Origin: Diacronema lutheri
Taxonomy: Eukaryota; Haptophyta; Pavlovophyceae; Pavlovales; Pavlovaceae
Direction: 5' to 3'
NCBI GenBank assembly: GCA_019448385.1
Contig: JAGTXO010000007.1
Coordinates: 1,240,001 to 1,304,000, forward strand
Length of the DNA stretch: 64,000 nucleotides
The translations under genes were made by a program, and so were the position numbers. Position 1 is the stretch's first letter. The number at the start of each line of letters is the position of its first letter. The notes beneath the pieces were generated by a model that did not search any database, had not been told where the DNA came from, and saw only the letters and a list, made by a program, of their open reading frames with translations. Positions 1 to 11,700 of this stretch are shown piece by piece.

Positions 1-342
1 CCAGTCGCTGCCGGCGGGCTCGAGCTGCTGGGCGTAGCCCGGGAAGAGGCGCACGGTCATGCCCTCGCACACGTCCACGTTGCGCGGCCACGTGCCGTTG
101 AACGCCGCCGGCCGCGCGTGCGCGTGCGGCGCGCCGCGCGCCGGGCGCGCGCGCCGTGCGCGCGCACACGAGCATGTGCGCGGCGCGGCGGCCGGCGGCG
201 CGGCGCCGCGGTGCGTGTGTAACCTGGCCGACCACGCCGCGCACCACTCTGGCGCGCCAAGTGCGAGCGCGCACAACACCGCGCGCGCCGCCAGCCCCGC
301 CGCCGGCTCTCGCCGTCGGCGCGGGCCGCTCGTCGTCATTGC
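1..342 (-). CDS. 5' part of a probable secreted-protein gene, cut by the window edge
   Basis: From an ATG at 342 the minus strand stays open for 114 codons to the window edge. The first ~38 residues look like a signal peptide: a basic stretch (GPRRRRE), a hydrophobic core (AARAVLCALALGA) and a small-residue end (AAWSA). A low-complexity Ala/Arg/His stretch follows, and then sequence that reads like a folded extracellular domain (FNGTWPRNVDVCEGMTVRLF). The low-complexity middle, about 225 to 110, could hide a short intron, since GT follows CAG at 224, but no AG acceptor is present there, so I leave it continuous. I do not recognise the family. The gene is divergent from the capping-enzyme gene with 58 bp between the two ATGs. 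Its rest lies outside the window. Confidence 0.5.
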
Positions 343-400
343 TGCGCCCACTTGCAGCGGAGCCCGTCTTTGTGCGCGCCAGGAATTTTTGGCAGGGCGC

Positions 401-1813
401 ATGTCGAGCGCGGAGCTCACGTGCGGCGAGGCGGTCGTGGACAAGCGGCTGCTGGCGGCGCTGCAGCGCGAGTGCCTGCAGCTGGCGAAATTGCCTTCGG
501 CGGAGACGTCTTTCCCGGGCTCGCAGCCCGTCTCCTTCGAGCGCAAGCACCTGGGCAAGGCGCTCGGCGCGCAGGCCTACTATGCGGCGGAGAAGACGGA
601 CGGCGTGCGGTACATGCTGCTCGCCGCGCGCGAGGGCGCGTTCCTTGTCGACCGCAGGTTCAACTTTCGGCGCGTGCGGCTGCACTTGCCGCGGCGCGAC
701 CTGCCCGCCGTGCAGGTCACCGGCACGCTGCTCGACGGCGAGCTCGTCGAGGACCACGCGCGGAAGAGCGGCGCGCGCACGCTCCGCTACCTCGTGTACG
801 ACGCGGTCGCGGTGCACGCAAAGGTGCTGCTTAAGGAGCCGCTGCCCACGCGGCTCCTCTACGTGCACAAGTACGTGCTCGCGCCGCGCGCGCTTGCGCT
901 CGCGCATGACTACAGCGCCGAGCCGTTCACGGTCGAGCTGAAAGCGTTTTACAACACGGCGCAGCTGCGGCACGTGTTCGAGCGCGTCATCCCGTCGCTC
1001 GAGCACGAGAACGACGGGATCATTTTCACGCCGGCGGCCGAGCCATACGTGCCCGGCACGTGCCATTCGCTCCTCAAATGGAAGCCCGCGCACATGAACA
1101 CGGTTGACTTTCGCCTTCTGGCCATCTACCGCCATCGTCAGCCGCGCTTCCAGCTCGGCGCGGCGAGGGGCGCGGTCACGGTGCCGTACGCGTGGCTTGA
1201 CCCTATGGAGAAGGACGTGCCGCAGCTCGAGGCGCTCAGCGGCCAGATCGTCGAGTGCTACTTCGACCCCGAATGGAAGACGACGAGCTATGCGCCGGAC
1301 GCGCGCGACTGGGCGGACGCGGCCGTGACGCACGGCGGCTGGCGTTTCATGCGGCCGCGCGAGGACAAGCACATCCCGAACGACGAGAGCGTGGTGGGCA
1401 AGGTGATCAAGAGCATTCAGGATAACGTCACGCAGGACGAGCTCCTCTCCTCCATCGACGGCGGCGACAGCGGCGCGGCCGACGGCGTGGCGGATGCGCG
1501 CGCCGCGCCCGCGGCGGACGGCGCGACGCAGCCGGTGGACGCGCCGCTCGACGTGCGCGACGCGGCGCGGGCGTCGCGGGAGGCACCCGGCGCCGTCGGC
1601 GCGACGGGATCTGGGCTCAGAGCGCAGCGCGGCGCGGAGGCGGCGCGCCCGGCCGGCTGCTGCGCGGACGGCGCGGACGGCGCGGGCGGCGCGGGCGGCG
1701 CGGGCGGCGCGGGCCTGGGCGCTGTGGGCGCGGGTGTGGCGCCTTTTTGCGGGAGCGAGCGAGACGAGGGCGGCGACGAGGCCGTGCTGCCGGGCGCGAG
1801 CGCCCAAAGTTGA
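401..1813 (+). CDS. mRNA capping enzyme, guanylyltransferase
   Basis: This enzyme would transfer GMP from GTP to the 5' diphosphate end of nuclear pre-mRNA. The 470-residue product carries the nucleotidyltransferase motifs in order: motif I EKTDG with the lysine nucleophile near K65, motif III LLDGELV near residue 110, motif IV NDGIIF, motif V LLKWKP, then an OB-fold region. It ends in the family-typical stretch around PNDESVVGKVIKSIQDNVT. An Ala/Gly-rich tail of about 110 residues follows. The frame is open from 59, but residues before the ATG at 401 are low-complexity and overlap the divergent gene on the other strand, so I start at 401. No RNA triphosphatase domain is attached, so that activity should come from another gene, as in fungi and many protists. 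The gene converges on the fibrocystin-like gene, with stop codons 29 bp apart. Confidence 0.9.
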   Translation: MSSAELTCGEAVVDKRLLAALQRECLQLAKLPSAETSFPGSQPVSFERKHLGKALGAQAYYAAEKTDGVRYMLLAAREGAFLVDRRFNFRRVRLHLPRRDLPAVQVTGTLLDGELVEDHARKSGARTLRYLVYDAVAVHAKVLLKEPLPTRLLYVHKYVLAPRALALAHDYSAEPFTVELKAFYNTAQLRHVFERVIPSLEHENDGIIFTPAAEPYVPGTCHSLLKWKPAHMNTVDFRLLAIYRHRQPRFQLGAARGAVTVPYAWLDPMEKDVPQLEALSGQIVECYFDPEWKTTSYAPDARDWADAAVTHGGWRFMRPREDKHIPNDESVVGKVIKSIQDNVTQDELLSSIDGGDSGAADGVADARAAPAADGATQPVDAPLDVRDAARASREAPGAVGATGSGLRAQRGAEAARPAGCCADGADGAGGAGGAGGAGLGAVGAGVAPFCGSERDEGGDEAVLPGASAQS

Positions 1814-1832
1814 AGTTGAAACAAATGTCCAG

Positions 1833-1855
1833 GCTCAGTGGCTCACATACTGAGC
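1833..1855. repeat. 7-bp inverted repeat at convergent 3' ends
   Basis: GCTCAGT at 1833-1839 is matched by ACTGAGC at 1849-1855 with a 9-nt loop. The repeat lies 20 bp past the capping-enzyme stop and spans the stop codon of the facing fibrocystin-like gene. A role in 3'-end formation is only inferred from position. Confidence 0.4.
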
Positions 1856-4800
1856 AGGGTCTCACTGTCCTCATCCTCGGAACGCACGAGCATCACCGGC
1901 TCCAGCCGGGTGCTGGCCCCAGCCGACGTCGCACCGGCGCCAAGTGGCTGCACGTGCACGAGCCGCATCTGCGTCGCCTGCACGCCGCTGCCGGCTGCAC
2001 CGCCGCCGCCGTCCCCGGTCGACCACGCGGGCGTCGCGGTCGACGCGCGCGCCTCGCCGCGGCGCTGCTCGCGCGACTCGTGCGCGCGCGCCGGCCGCCG
2101 TCCGTCGAGCTGCGCGACTGGGTCGAACTCGTCCATCAGCTCGACAACCTGCGCGCGGTCGGCCGCTCGGCGCGCGTACCGGCCGTGCGCGTAGCACGCA
2201 CTCGCCGCAAGGAGCACGATGGTCCCGATGATCGGCACGACGTAGCGCGTCAGCGCGAGCGAGGCGGCCGCCGCGTCGTCGCGCGCCGAGCCGCGCGGGG
2301 CGAACGGGCCGTCGCGCTCGCCGAGCACGCCACCCTGCCTGCCGCCGCCCACCGCGCTGTCCCACTCGCCGAGGGGGGCGGCGGACGGCGGCGGCGACAC
2401 GCCGACGGCTTGCGCGAAGGGGTCGGAGAGCTCGGGGTGGCTGAGCATCGACACGTTGGCCCAGAAGCCCTGCCCGTCCTGCGCGCCCCGCCACGCCTGC
2501 TCAGCGAGCGCGCGCAGCTCGGCGAGCCGCGCGTGCGAGAAGGTCTCCTCCTCCGCGCGGCCCGTGCCGTTGCCGTCCGCGCTCGGCCCGTCGAGCAGCA
2601 GCGCGCCGTCCGGCTCGGTCTGCGGCTCGGCGATCTGCACGAGCACGGACGTGGAGGGCACGGCGAGCTCGGCGAGGGCGCGCACGCCGCGCGGGCGCTG
2701 CTGCTGCTGCGGCGGCGCGCTCTGCACGGCGACGATCTTGATCCGCGTCGGGTCGATGCGGAGGAGCGTGGCGAGGTTGTACACAAGCGAGGGCCCGTCA
2801 AAGTCGGAGAGCGGGACGGCCGCCGTGAGCGAGAGTTGCACCACCATCGATGCGCGCAGGAGGAGCGCGCCGCGCCCACTCAGCCGATCCGCGCCGCCGC
2901 GCATCGTCACGTAGAAGCGCCGCTGGTGCGGGTCGAAGGCGTACGTGCCGTGCTCGTCGGCGGCCGTTGGGTAGCGCGGCGCGCCGCCGCCGCCAAACTG
3001 CGCCGCGTCCGAAGCGTCGTAACGCGCGCTGAGCTTCTCGCCGTGTAGGTAGACGTCGAGGCGGAAGGGCTGCGTGAGGAAGATGGCGAAGCGCAGCGCC
3101 GACGATGGCGCCTCGTCGAAGAGGTGCAGCCGCATGTTTTTGGGCGGGCTCGCGAACATGGTCAGGTTGTACCCGCCGCGCGCAGAGACTGCCCACGTGC
3201 GGATCTGCTCGGGCACGGACGGGAGGCACGTGTCGCCGTACGGGCCGCGCGACCAGCTCGCGCGCTCGCCCGCCTCGCGCCATGCCTTGAAGCGGCCGAG
3301 CTCGCGCCCGGTCTGCACCGCGAGGATGCCCGGCGCCTCCCAGCTCAGCCATCGCAGCCGGAGCGCGGCGCATGCGAAGTGACCGTGCCGACCGTCGCAC
3401 GTCTCGTCGGCGATGGCCGGAAAGTCGATGGGCGTGGCGACGCCGCCGCCGTTGGATGGCGCGATGCCGAGCAGCGTCCCGTCCTCATCGAGGAGCAGCG
3501 TGTTGGCGAGCGCGTCGCACTCGCCGCCCGGCCTGCACTCGTCCGCGCGGTTGGTCGACGCGCCCTCGCTCTGCTCGAGGCGCACGCGCGCGCGCGCGTC
3601 GGCGGAGGGCAGCCAGACGACGTCGGAGAAGCGCTGCGGGAAGTTGGCGTCGATCGACGTCGGGTTGTACGTGAGCGCCGCCGAGCGCAGCCCGCAGTCG
3701 TCGGGTGCAAAGTGGCCAAACGTAACCGCCGACCACACGCCCTCCGAGTAGCGCGAGCCGACGGTTCCAATGCGATGCTCCCACGGCATCACGCACTCCT
3801 TCACCGGGCGGTGCGGCGGGCGGCAGCGCGGCAGCTTGCCGTTCGACTCGCACAGCTTGCCCACCGAGTTGACGACGTGCACAAGCACGCCCGCGCGCCG
3901 CACGGCCGTGCCCAGCACCGAGTTGCACGTCGCGCCGACGGTCGCGGCCACGTCCGCGCCGAACTGGCCGATCGCGCGGCAGGTGGTGGACGCGGCGCAC
4001 GTCGAGGCGGCCGTCGAGCCGAGCACCGTCACGTTGTGGTAGTAAGCGCGGTGCAGCACGTCGCCAAAGGCGCGCTTGAAGTTGAGCGTGATGCCGATGT
4101 GGTTGTCCGAGACGGCGACGTGCTGAAGGGAGAAGTGCGCGTTCTGGTCGACGGTGAGCACCCCCGCGTGCGCGTTCTTCCACGCGAGCGCGCCGTGCAG
4201 CTGCGCGCACGCGTCGCACTGCTCGACGTCCGTGCACGCCTTGAGCGCGAAGAAGCCCGTCACGCACCCGACCGCTTCGTTGCGCCAACCGGCGGGCGCA
4301 GGCGCGGCGGCCGCGACGCATGGCGCAAGGGGCGGGCGGACGACGAAGCCCGAGTCGGTGGAGCCCGCGGCGACGTTGCCCTCAAAAACGCGCGGGCGCA
4401 CCTCGAGCAAGAAGGCGGCGAACGGGTCGACCCACTCCGTCGGCGCGCGCGGGTGGCGGAGCGTCTCGAGCGCGACGTTGCCGACAACGTCGATCGTATG
4501 GTCCGCCGAGCCGGCGCCCACCCACACCGCCGAGCGGAACGTGCGGTGGAAGACGTTGCCGACCAGCGCGAGCGCGCGCGCGCCGTCCGCCTGCACGCCG
4601 CCCGCCTGCGAGCGGCTGAAGACGCAGCGCTCGATCGACGAGCCGCGCCCGCGCTGCTCGGCCGCGCCGCGCGACGCGCCGAGGTAGTTGAAGCGCAGCG
4701 CGGGCAGCTCGTGCTCGTGCTTGCCCATCCGCACAAATTCGACGGCGCTCAGATTGGCAACGCCGACCCACTGGCCGTCGAGCGAGCCGCCGATCGTCAC

Positions 4801-5709
4801 GCCGCCTCCGTGCTCGCCCCACGCCCCCGCCGCTTCCTCCCCCGCCTCCGCCTCCTCCGATTCGATGCGCACGTTGGACGAGCCGCCGACGAGCGCGACG
4901 GTCGCGGCGAGCTCGAGCGTACGCACGTGCGCGCCGTCCGACGGATAGAGCACGCGGCCGGCGAAGTGGCGGTGGGCGAGGGGCGCGGCAAGGCGGAGGG
5001 TCGTCGTGTCGCTCTGCGCGTCGTAGCTGGGCGGCTGCGCGAGCGCGAGCGTCTCCGCCTCGGTGCTTGACGGCGGTTGCGGGTATTCCGTCGGGCCGAC
5101 GCACACGATGCCGCCCGCAGGCCACGCGCTCACGTCGCCGCGCACGGCGATCAACGCGTCGCCCGGCGCGGCCGTCGCGGCGAGCTTGGCGTGCGTCGGA
5201 GCGCCGAGCGGCGCGCCGGCCGCGGTGAGATTGCCGAGCACGGCGACGACCTTGTTGCCGAGGAAGAGGCCCTCCACCATCACGACGGTGTGGTCGTCGC
5301 GCTCGCCGTACAGCGAGAGCGTGCAGCTCGCGTTGGGCAGAATGGGCGCGTCGGACGTGCCGAGCGAGAGCGAGCCCCACACGAGCACCGACCGTGCGCT
5401 CAGCCGCGTGTGCACGTGTCGCATCGCCTCGAGCCGCCCCTCGACGGTGAGCCAGTTGAGGCGCGGCGTCGCCACGTCAAGCAGCACGTGGTCGCGCGGG
5501 CCGAGCACCACGTCGTCGCCCGCCTGCGGCGGGCGCAGCGCAACGTCCTCGGCGGCGAGCCGCCGCGCGGCCGCGCCGCGCTCGTCGCCCGCCGCGCTGC
5601 GCCGCGCCGCGGCCATGAGTCGCAGCGCGCCGTGCCGGCCGAGCAGCCGCGCCGCCCGCGCCGCCGACGCGCGCGGCCGAAGGGCGTGCGTGCTCGAGAG
5701 CCGCCGCCG

Positions 5710-5759
<50 letters not shown>

Positions 5760-8700
5760 GCGGGGCCGGCGAGCAGCGGCGAATAGACGCGCCCGCGCTC
5801 AACTTGACACACCGCCACAGGCCCGGCTCAGACCAGCGGCGCGGGGGGTAGGCCTCGGCCGACGGGCGGCCCGGGCGCGGGCAGCCTGACGGCGGGCACT
5901 CGCGCGCGCTGAAGGCCTGCGAGAGCACGGCCGGCGCGGCGAGCGGCGTGACGACCGTCGTGAGCCGCCCCTGCACCCATGGCAGCTCGGGCTGCTGGTT
6001 GAGCTCGAAGCGCGTGTCGAGGCTCGTCTCGTTGGCGTAGGCGCCGTCGCAGTCGGCGAGCGCGCGCGCCGATAAGTTGGCGTACGGCGCGCACGTGTGC
6101 GCCCACAGCTTGTGCGCGTACGCGCCGTACGCATCGGCGGCCATGTCGGGCATCCGCTCGCTGAGCCGTGGGCCAACGGTCGCGTCGAAGCGGTGCCGCC
6201 AGTCGGTGTAGTTGAGGTGCGCGGTAAGGAGCTCGGCGATGGGCGAGGTGATCGCGCCGCCGCCCTCCGCCCAGCCGTGCGCGTCGAAGACGTAGTTTCT
6301 CTTCGAGTAGGAGAGCGCCAGCTCGTGCCAGTCGTTGGGCGCGTCGGGCTTGAGGTCGTACACGCGCCCCGCGAGGACGGGCACCGCCCAGCCGTAGAGC
6401 TTCTTCCAGTCGAAGGCGATGGACGACGCGCCCGCCGCCGAGCGGACGGTCAGCCGCTTGCCGTCGAGCTGCCACGGCTCGTGCCCGTTGAGCAGCAGCC
6501 GGCGCAGCCGCGCCGAGCCGTCGGCCCGGCCGCACACGATGCCGTTGGCAAAGCGCGCGTCCGCCCACGCGCACACGCCATCGTCCCAGTGGTTGATCGG
6601 CTCGTCCCACGTGACCCAGCCGTTGCGGAATCCGGTGAGCGAGCCGTCGAGGTCGTGGAAGATGCCGGACAGTCCGGGGCTCGAGTAGGTGCGCACGGCG
6701 CTGTTCACCCACGCGCATCGCTCGTAGCGCATCGTGCACGCCGTCTCGTAGCAGCCGTGCAGCACGGCCGCGCCAAAGTAGTTGGTCACGTGCATCCCCG
6801 AGACGAGCCAGTACTCGTTGTCCTTGGGCGAGTGGATCGCGGGCGAGCCGGCGTTGGCGCGGCGCGCGCTCGGGTCGATGGTGCCGACGAGGACGAGGTC
6901 CGTGAAGAAGGGCGCGGCGTGCAGCCCGTTCATGTAATGGTTGAGGTGCACCGCGCGGCCGCACTCGATGAAGCGGTGGTCGAGGTGGTTGATGTTGCCC
7001 GACGAGTAGTAGAACATGCCCGTGGAGCAGCGGAAGGCGACGAACGTGCCAAACACGTTGGGCGTCGGCGGCTGGTGCGGCGGGAAGAGGCGCCAGCCAA
7101 AGCCGCACGCGTGCGCCGAGTTGTTGAAGAAGGATAGGTCCGTCTGCGCCGCGCCCGCGCCCGCCTGCACGCTGAGCTTCCACCCGACGGCGCAGCCGAC
7201 GGCGAGGTTATGCCGGTGCCAGCCGGTGAAGCCCGGCAGCCAAAAGCCGGCGGGCTCCGTGTCGTCGCCGAGGAGCAGCGGGTGCGGCACGGCCGCGACC
7301 GCGAGGTTGCCCTCGAAGAGCGCGTACCGCTCGGGCCCCTCCTCGGTGAAGAAGTTGTGCCCCTTGGCGCGGTATGCCACGTTGCCCGTCACCGTCGCGT
7401 AGTCCGTGGCGTGCACGACGACCGCCCGCTGGAAGGTGTCGTGGATCGCGCAGCTCCTGATGTAGCCCGCACCGTCCGCAACGTCCACGTTCCGACCGGG
7501 CGACATGTGGTGCCAGTGGAATGTGTACCTACCAAAGTTGGCCGCCTGGCCGGTGCGCGTGTACTCGACGTCGGACACCTCCATCCGCCCGCCGTGGAAG
7601 GCGCCCGTGTGCGCGCCGAACATGTAGCTGTTGCCGGGGCGAAGCGATGCCTCGTCGCCCTGCACGACCACGTTGCGCTCGAGCAGCGCGACGGCCGCGC
7701 GCAGGTCGGACGGCGCCGCGCCCTCGTCGTGCCAGTGCCACACGCCGAGGTGCTCGTTGGCGAGCGGCGCGTCGAGCCGCAGCGTCAACCCGTCGTCCTC
7801 GATGGCCGCGACGCGGCGCAGCTCCTCGCGCTCGCCGCGCGCCGACTGCGTGACGAGCACGCGCGCGCCGACCGGCCAATCGATGGGCTCGGCGAGGCGC
7901 AGCGCGCTCGAGCCGGCGCTCGCGGTGCGCACGAGCCGCGTCCACGCCCTGCGCGGCGCGCCGTGCAGCTGCAGCACGCCCACCCTTCGCACCGCGCACG
8001 CCGCGTCGGGCTCGGCGGCGTGCGTCGCGGCCGTGTGCGCGTGGCAGCCGCCGTCGAGCCCGCCCAAGTTGGTGACGGCGAGCATCTTCGAGCCGATCGT
8101 CGGCAGCTCGATAGTTGTCCACCGGTCGCCGTGCAGCGTGATCGTCGCCCGGTGCACGAAGGGCTCCGTCTCGGTGCCGACGCGGAACGTGCCTCCCGCC
8201 ACCCAGATGTAGGTCGCATCGAGGGCCACGTCCTTGCGCGCAAACTCGAGGGTGCCGTGCACGAGGAGGAGGAAGAGGGAAGGCGAGTCCTCGTCGAGCA
8301 CGATCGCCTGGTCCTCGGGCACGATCACCGAGTCGCCGTCGGCCGGCTTCTCCGAGTGCAGCCACGAGCGCTCGTCCGACCACAGGTCGGTGTAGGCAAA
8401 GTCCAACTCGAGCGGCGCGGCGACGAGCGCAAGCCCCTTGCCGCGCACCCACAGCTCGACGCCGCGCGCGCGAATGCCCGCATCGCGCGGCGCGGTGACG
8501 CACGACACCGCGCCGCTGCCCACCGCGCTCGGCGCGCACGCGTACCCGGCGAGGCGCGCGTCGACGGCGGCGCGCGCGTCGTCGGCGCGCAGCGGCGCGC
8601 CGTCGGCGCCGAGCGGTTCGAGGCGCTCGCCGCCGAGCTGCACCGCCGTGCCGCCGCGCGCCGAGCCGAGGCGCGGCGCAACCGTTGTGAGCAGCGGCGT

Positions 8701-11700
8701 GCCTTCGAGTGAGTAGGTGACGGTTACGGCCGTGCGCAGCGGCGCCGACGGCGCGGCGGCGAGCGGGTGGCGCACGGCGGCGAGCGTGACGTCGCACACC
8801 GCCGACGCGTCCGCCGCGAGCCGAACGCCGTCGAAGCGAACGCCGCGTAGCAGGTCGCCTCGCGAGCCACATGCGCGCGCCGGCAAGTGCACGCGCATCG
8901 CCTGCGCGTGCACGGGCGGGCGGACGGCGAAGCTCGTCCAGCCCTGCGCGATCGTCTGGCCCGTCACGACCGCGTCGTCGAGGCTGCCGACGCGCACCCA
9001 CGCGCCCGGCGCGTCGTCCGCGAGCGCCGCGCCGTCGCCGGTGGTGAGGTTACGCACCTCGAGTACTGCCGACGCCATGCGCTCGCGCCGCGCGGGCTCG
9101 GTGGGCGGGAAGATGCGTGCAGCGCTCACGAGCGCAATCTCCCACGGCGGCAGCGCCATGCCGAACGCGCACTCCTCCGATCGGCCGCGCCACTCGCCGT
9201 CGACGGTGATGAGCTCGATCGGCCGGTCGACGAGCTGCGTGAAGGCGGCGCGCGCCCACGCCTCCTCGCTGGGGTCGGACGGGCGGTTGGTGAAGAAGGA
9301 GGCCGCGTGCGGCGCGAGGTCCTCGGGCGCGAACGCGCCGGGCGCCGCCTCGGCGAGCTCGCGCGTCGGGTAGCGTGGCGTCGTGCACAGCGCAAGGGCG
9401 CCGTCGGAGCGGAGCGGCGCGCACGGCAGCCCGCAGAGCGAGACGCTCGTCTGCGACGCGTCGAGCCCGAGACCGTGGCCGCGGAGCGTGAGCTCGATGC
9501 CGCCGCCGTGCCCGCTGCCGAGCGTCGCGCCGCCGTTCGCGCTCGCGTTCGTCGCTGAGAGCGCGACGCCGCTCGCCTCGACCAGGTCGACGGTCGGCGT
9601 CACGTCGAGCAGCACCGTCGAGCTCCAGCCGTTGGCGGCCGCGGACCACACGCGCACGTGCCACCGGCCGGCAGGCAGGCGGCTGAGCGCGCGCGTGCAG
9701 CGCACGGCCTCGTCCGCCCATTCGAGCACGTCGCACAGCAGGTTTGCGCGTGGGGTCTGTGCCGCACCGAGGGCAACGATGGCGTCGGCACGGTCGAAGG
9801 TGCTGCCGTTGCCGCCGAGGCCGCTGCCCGTCAGCGCGAGCTCGAGCGCCGCCTCGCCGCCGTCGAGCTGCACGAGCGCGCTGCGCACCGAGCTGAGCTG
9901 CGGCGCCGCCCCCGCCTCGCCGAAGACGAACGGCGCGCCGCCCGTCGCGCGCGCGTCGTGCACGCGCACCGCGCCGCCGCTCGGCGGCTGGGCGAGGCTG
10001 CTGTACGTGTACCACGCGTCGCTCGCGCTCGACGCGGCGTAGCCGCAGCTCGTCGGCGTGCACGCCGCGCACGCGTACAGCGAGCACGCGCGCGAGAAGT
10101 TGCGGAACGCCGCCGTGTTGCACGCGCTCCGCGCGGCGCACGACGCGGCGCACGCGTCGGCCGATGCGCCGTCGCCCGAGCCGCGCGCGGCGCAGCCCGC
10201 GCCGGGCTGCGGCCCGCGCACGCGCAGCAGCCGGAGCGGTGGCACGGGCGCAGTGAAGCAGACGATCCGGTCGTGCGTCTCCGACTCGACCTCGCACGGC
10301 AGACCGCCGACGAACACCTCGGACGCCACGCGGCCGCTCGCGTCCGTCGCCGCGCCGCCGCGCGCGCCGCCGTCGGCGCCGGACGCGGCGGCGGGCAGAG
10401 CGCGCCCGCCGCCAAAGCCGGCGCCGTGCAGCGTCACGCGGCTCCCGCCGTACCGCGAGCCGCCCGTCGGCTCGAGCGCGCTGAGCGCGAGCCGCTGCGT
10501 GACGTGAAAGTTTGAAAAGCTGTCCGGCGCGCCGCCGAGCGCCCACCCGACGGAGGGCACGAGGACGGAGACGGAGACGGTCGACGCGGCGAAGGCGCAG
10601 AGCGGCACGCGCAGTCGCACGCGCGCCGCCTCCGCCAGCGCGCCCGGCACGGCGACCGCCTCGAGCAGCGCGCACTCCGTCGCGCCAAACCACACGCGCG
10701 CGTCCGCGCCGCGCGCCGCGCCGAGCGCGCCGCCAAGCTCGATCTCGACAACGGTCCCGTCGGCGTGCGAGCCCGCGTCGGGCGAGACGGTGAGCACGAC
10801 GGGCGTCGACGCCGTGTGCGCGGAGAAGGCGCACGCCGTCGTCTCGTTGGCGCAGCGCGCGCGCACGCCGCTCAGCTCGACGATCAGCGTGCCGGCGGTG
10901 GGCGGCGCGGCTGGATAGGGCGGCGGCGGCGCGGACGGCGGCGAGGGCGGCGGAGCGAAGGGGCTCGGCGGCGGCGATGGCGGCGACGGACTCGCCACGG
11001 GCGGCAGCGGCGGCGCGAGCGGCGGCCGCATCGGCGGCGCGGGCGGTGCTCGCGGCGACGGCGGCGGCGCGCGCGACGGCGGCGAGGGCGGCGGCGGCGA
11101 GAAGGCGAACGCCGCCTTGGGCGCGGGCGGCGGCGGGCTCGGCGGCGGGCTCGGCGGCGGGCGTGGCGGCGGGCTTGGCGGCGGGCGTGGCGGCGGGCTC
11201 CTCAACTCCGCTGGCTGCAGCTCGTCGAGCCGCCGGTCGCCTCGGTCGCCACCGCCGCCGTCACTGGCCGCCTCGGCCCCGGCCTCGGCCTCCTCCGGCG
11301 GAGGCGAAGGCAGCGAGCCCGCAGCCGCCGCCGCGGCGCGCGCGCGCGCGCCGAGGTGACGGCGCGTGATGGCCGCGGCAAGGGCCACGGGCGAGGGCTC
11401 ACGCGGCGCGGCGCGCAGCAGCTCAAACTGGCCGCGGAGCGAAGGCGCGACGCGCGCGGGCGCGAACGGCCGTGCGCTCGGCAAAGCGGCCGCGCCGGCG
11501 GCGAGCGCGGCCGTGCGGATCTGCCCCGCCGCGCCGAGCGCGCGCGCAAACGCGCGGTGGCCCGCGCCGTGCTCGGCGTCGGCGACCGCATCGACGAGCG
11601 TGCCGCCAACGTGCAGGCGCCCGCCCGCCTCCGCCGCCTCGGCAGCAAAGGCGTGGGCGTCGACGAGCAGCGCGGCGCGGTGCGCGGCGCGCGCGTCGAC

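Noticed and set aside
110-225. A short intron in the left-edge secreted-protein gene
   Set aside because: CAG/GT occurs at the expected donor, but there is no AG acceptor in the next 150 bases and the frame is open throughout, so none is called.
59-400. N-terminal extension of the capping enzyme frame up to an ATG at 59
   Set aside because: The 114 extra residues are Arg/Ala/His low complexity and overlap the signal-peptide-bearing frame on the other strand. The conserved part starts well after the ATG at 401.
3124-5070. 648-codon plus-strand frame, one of many long frames antisense to the fibrocystin-like gene
   Set aside because: Composition is Arg/Ala/Val without domains, and it lies opposite clear G8 and beta-helix coding sequence. 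Long chance frames are expected when stops are so rare.
5714-5757. GCGCCC hexanucleotide repeat as a separate element
   Set aside because: It keeps frame and encodes an Ala-Gly run in the fibrocystin-like protein, so it is treated as part of that gene.
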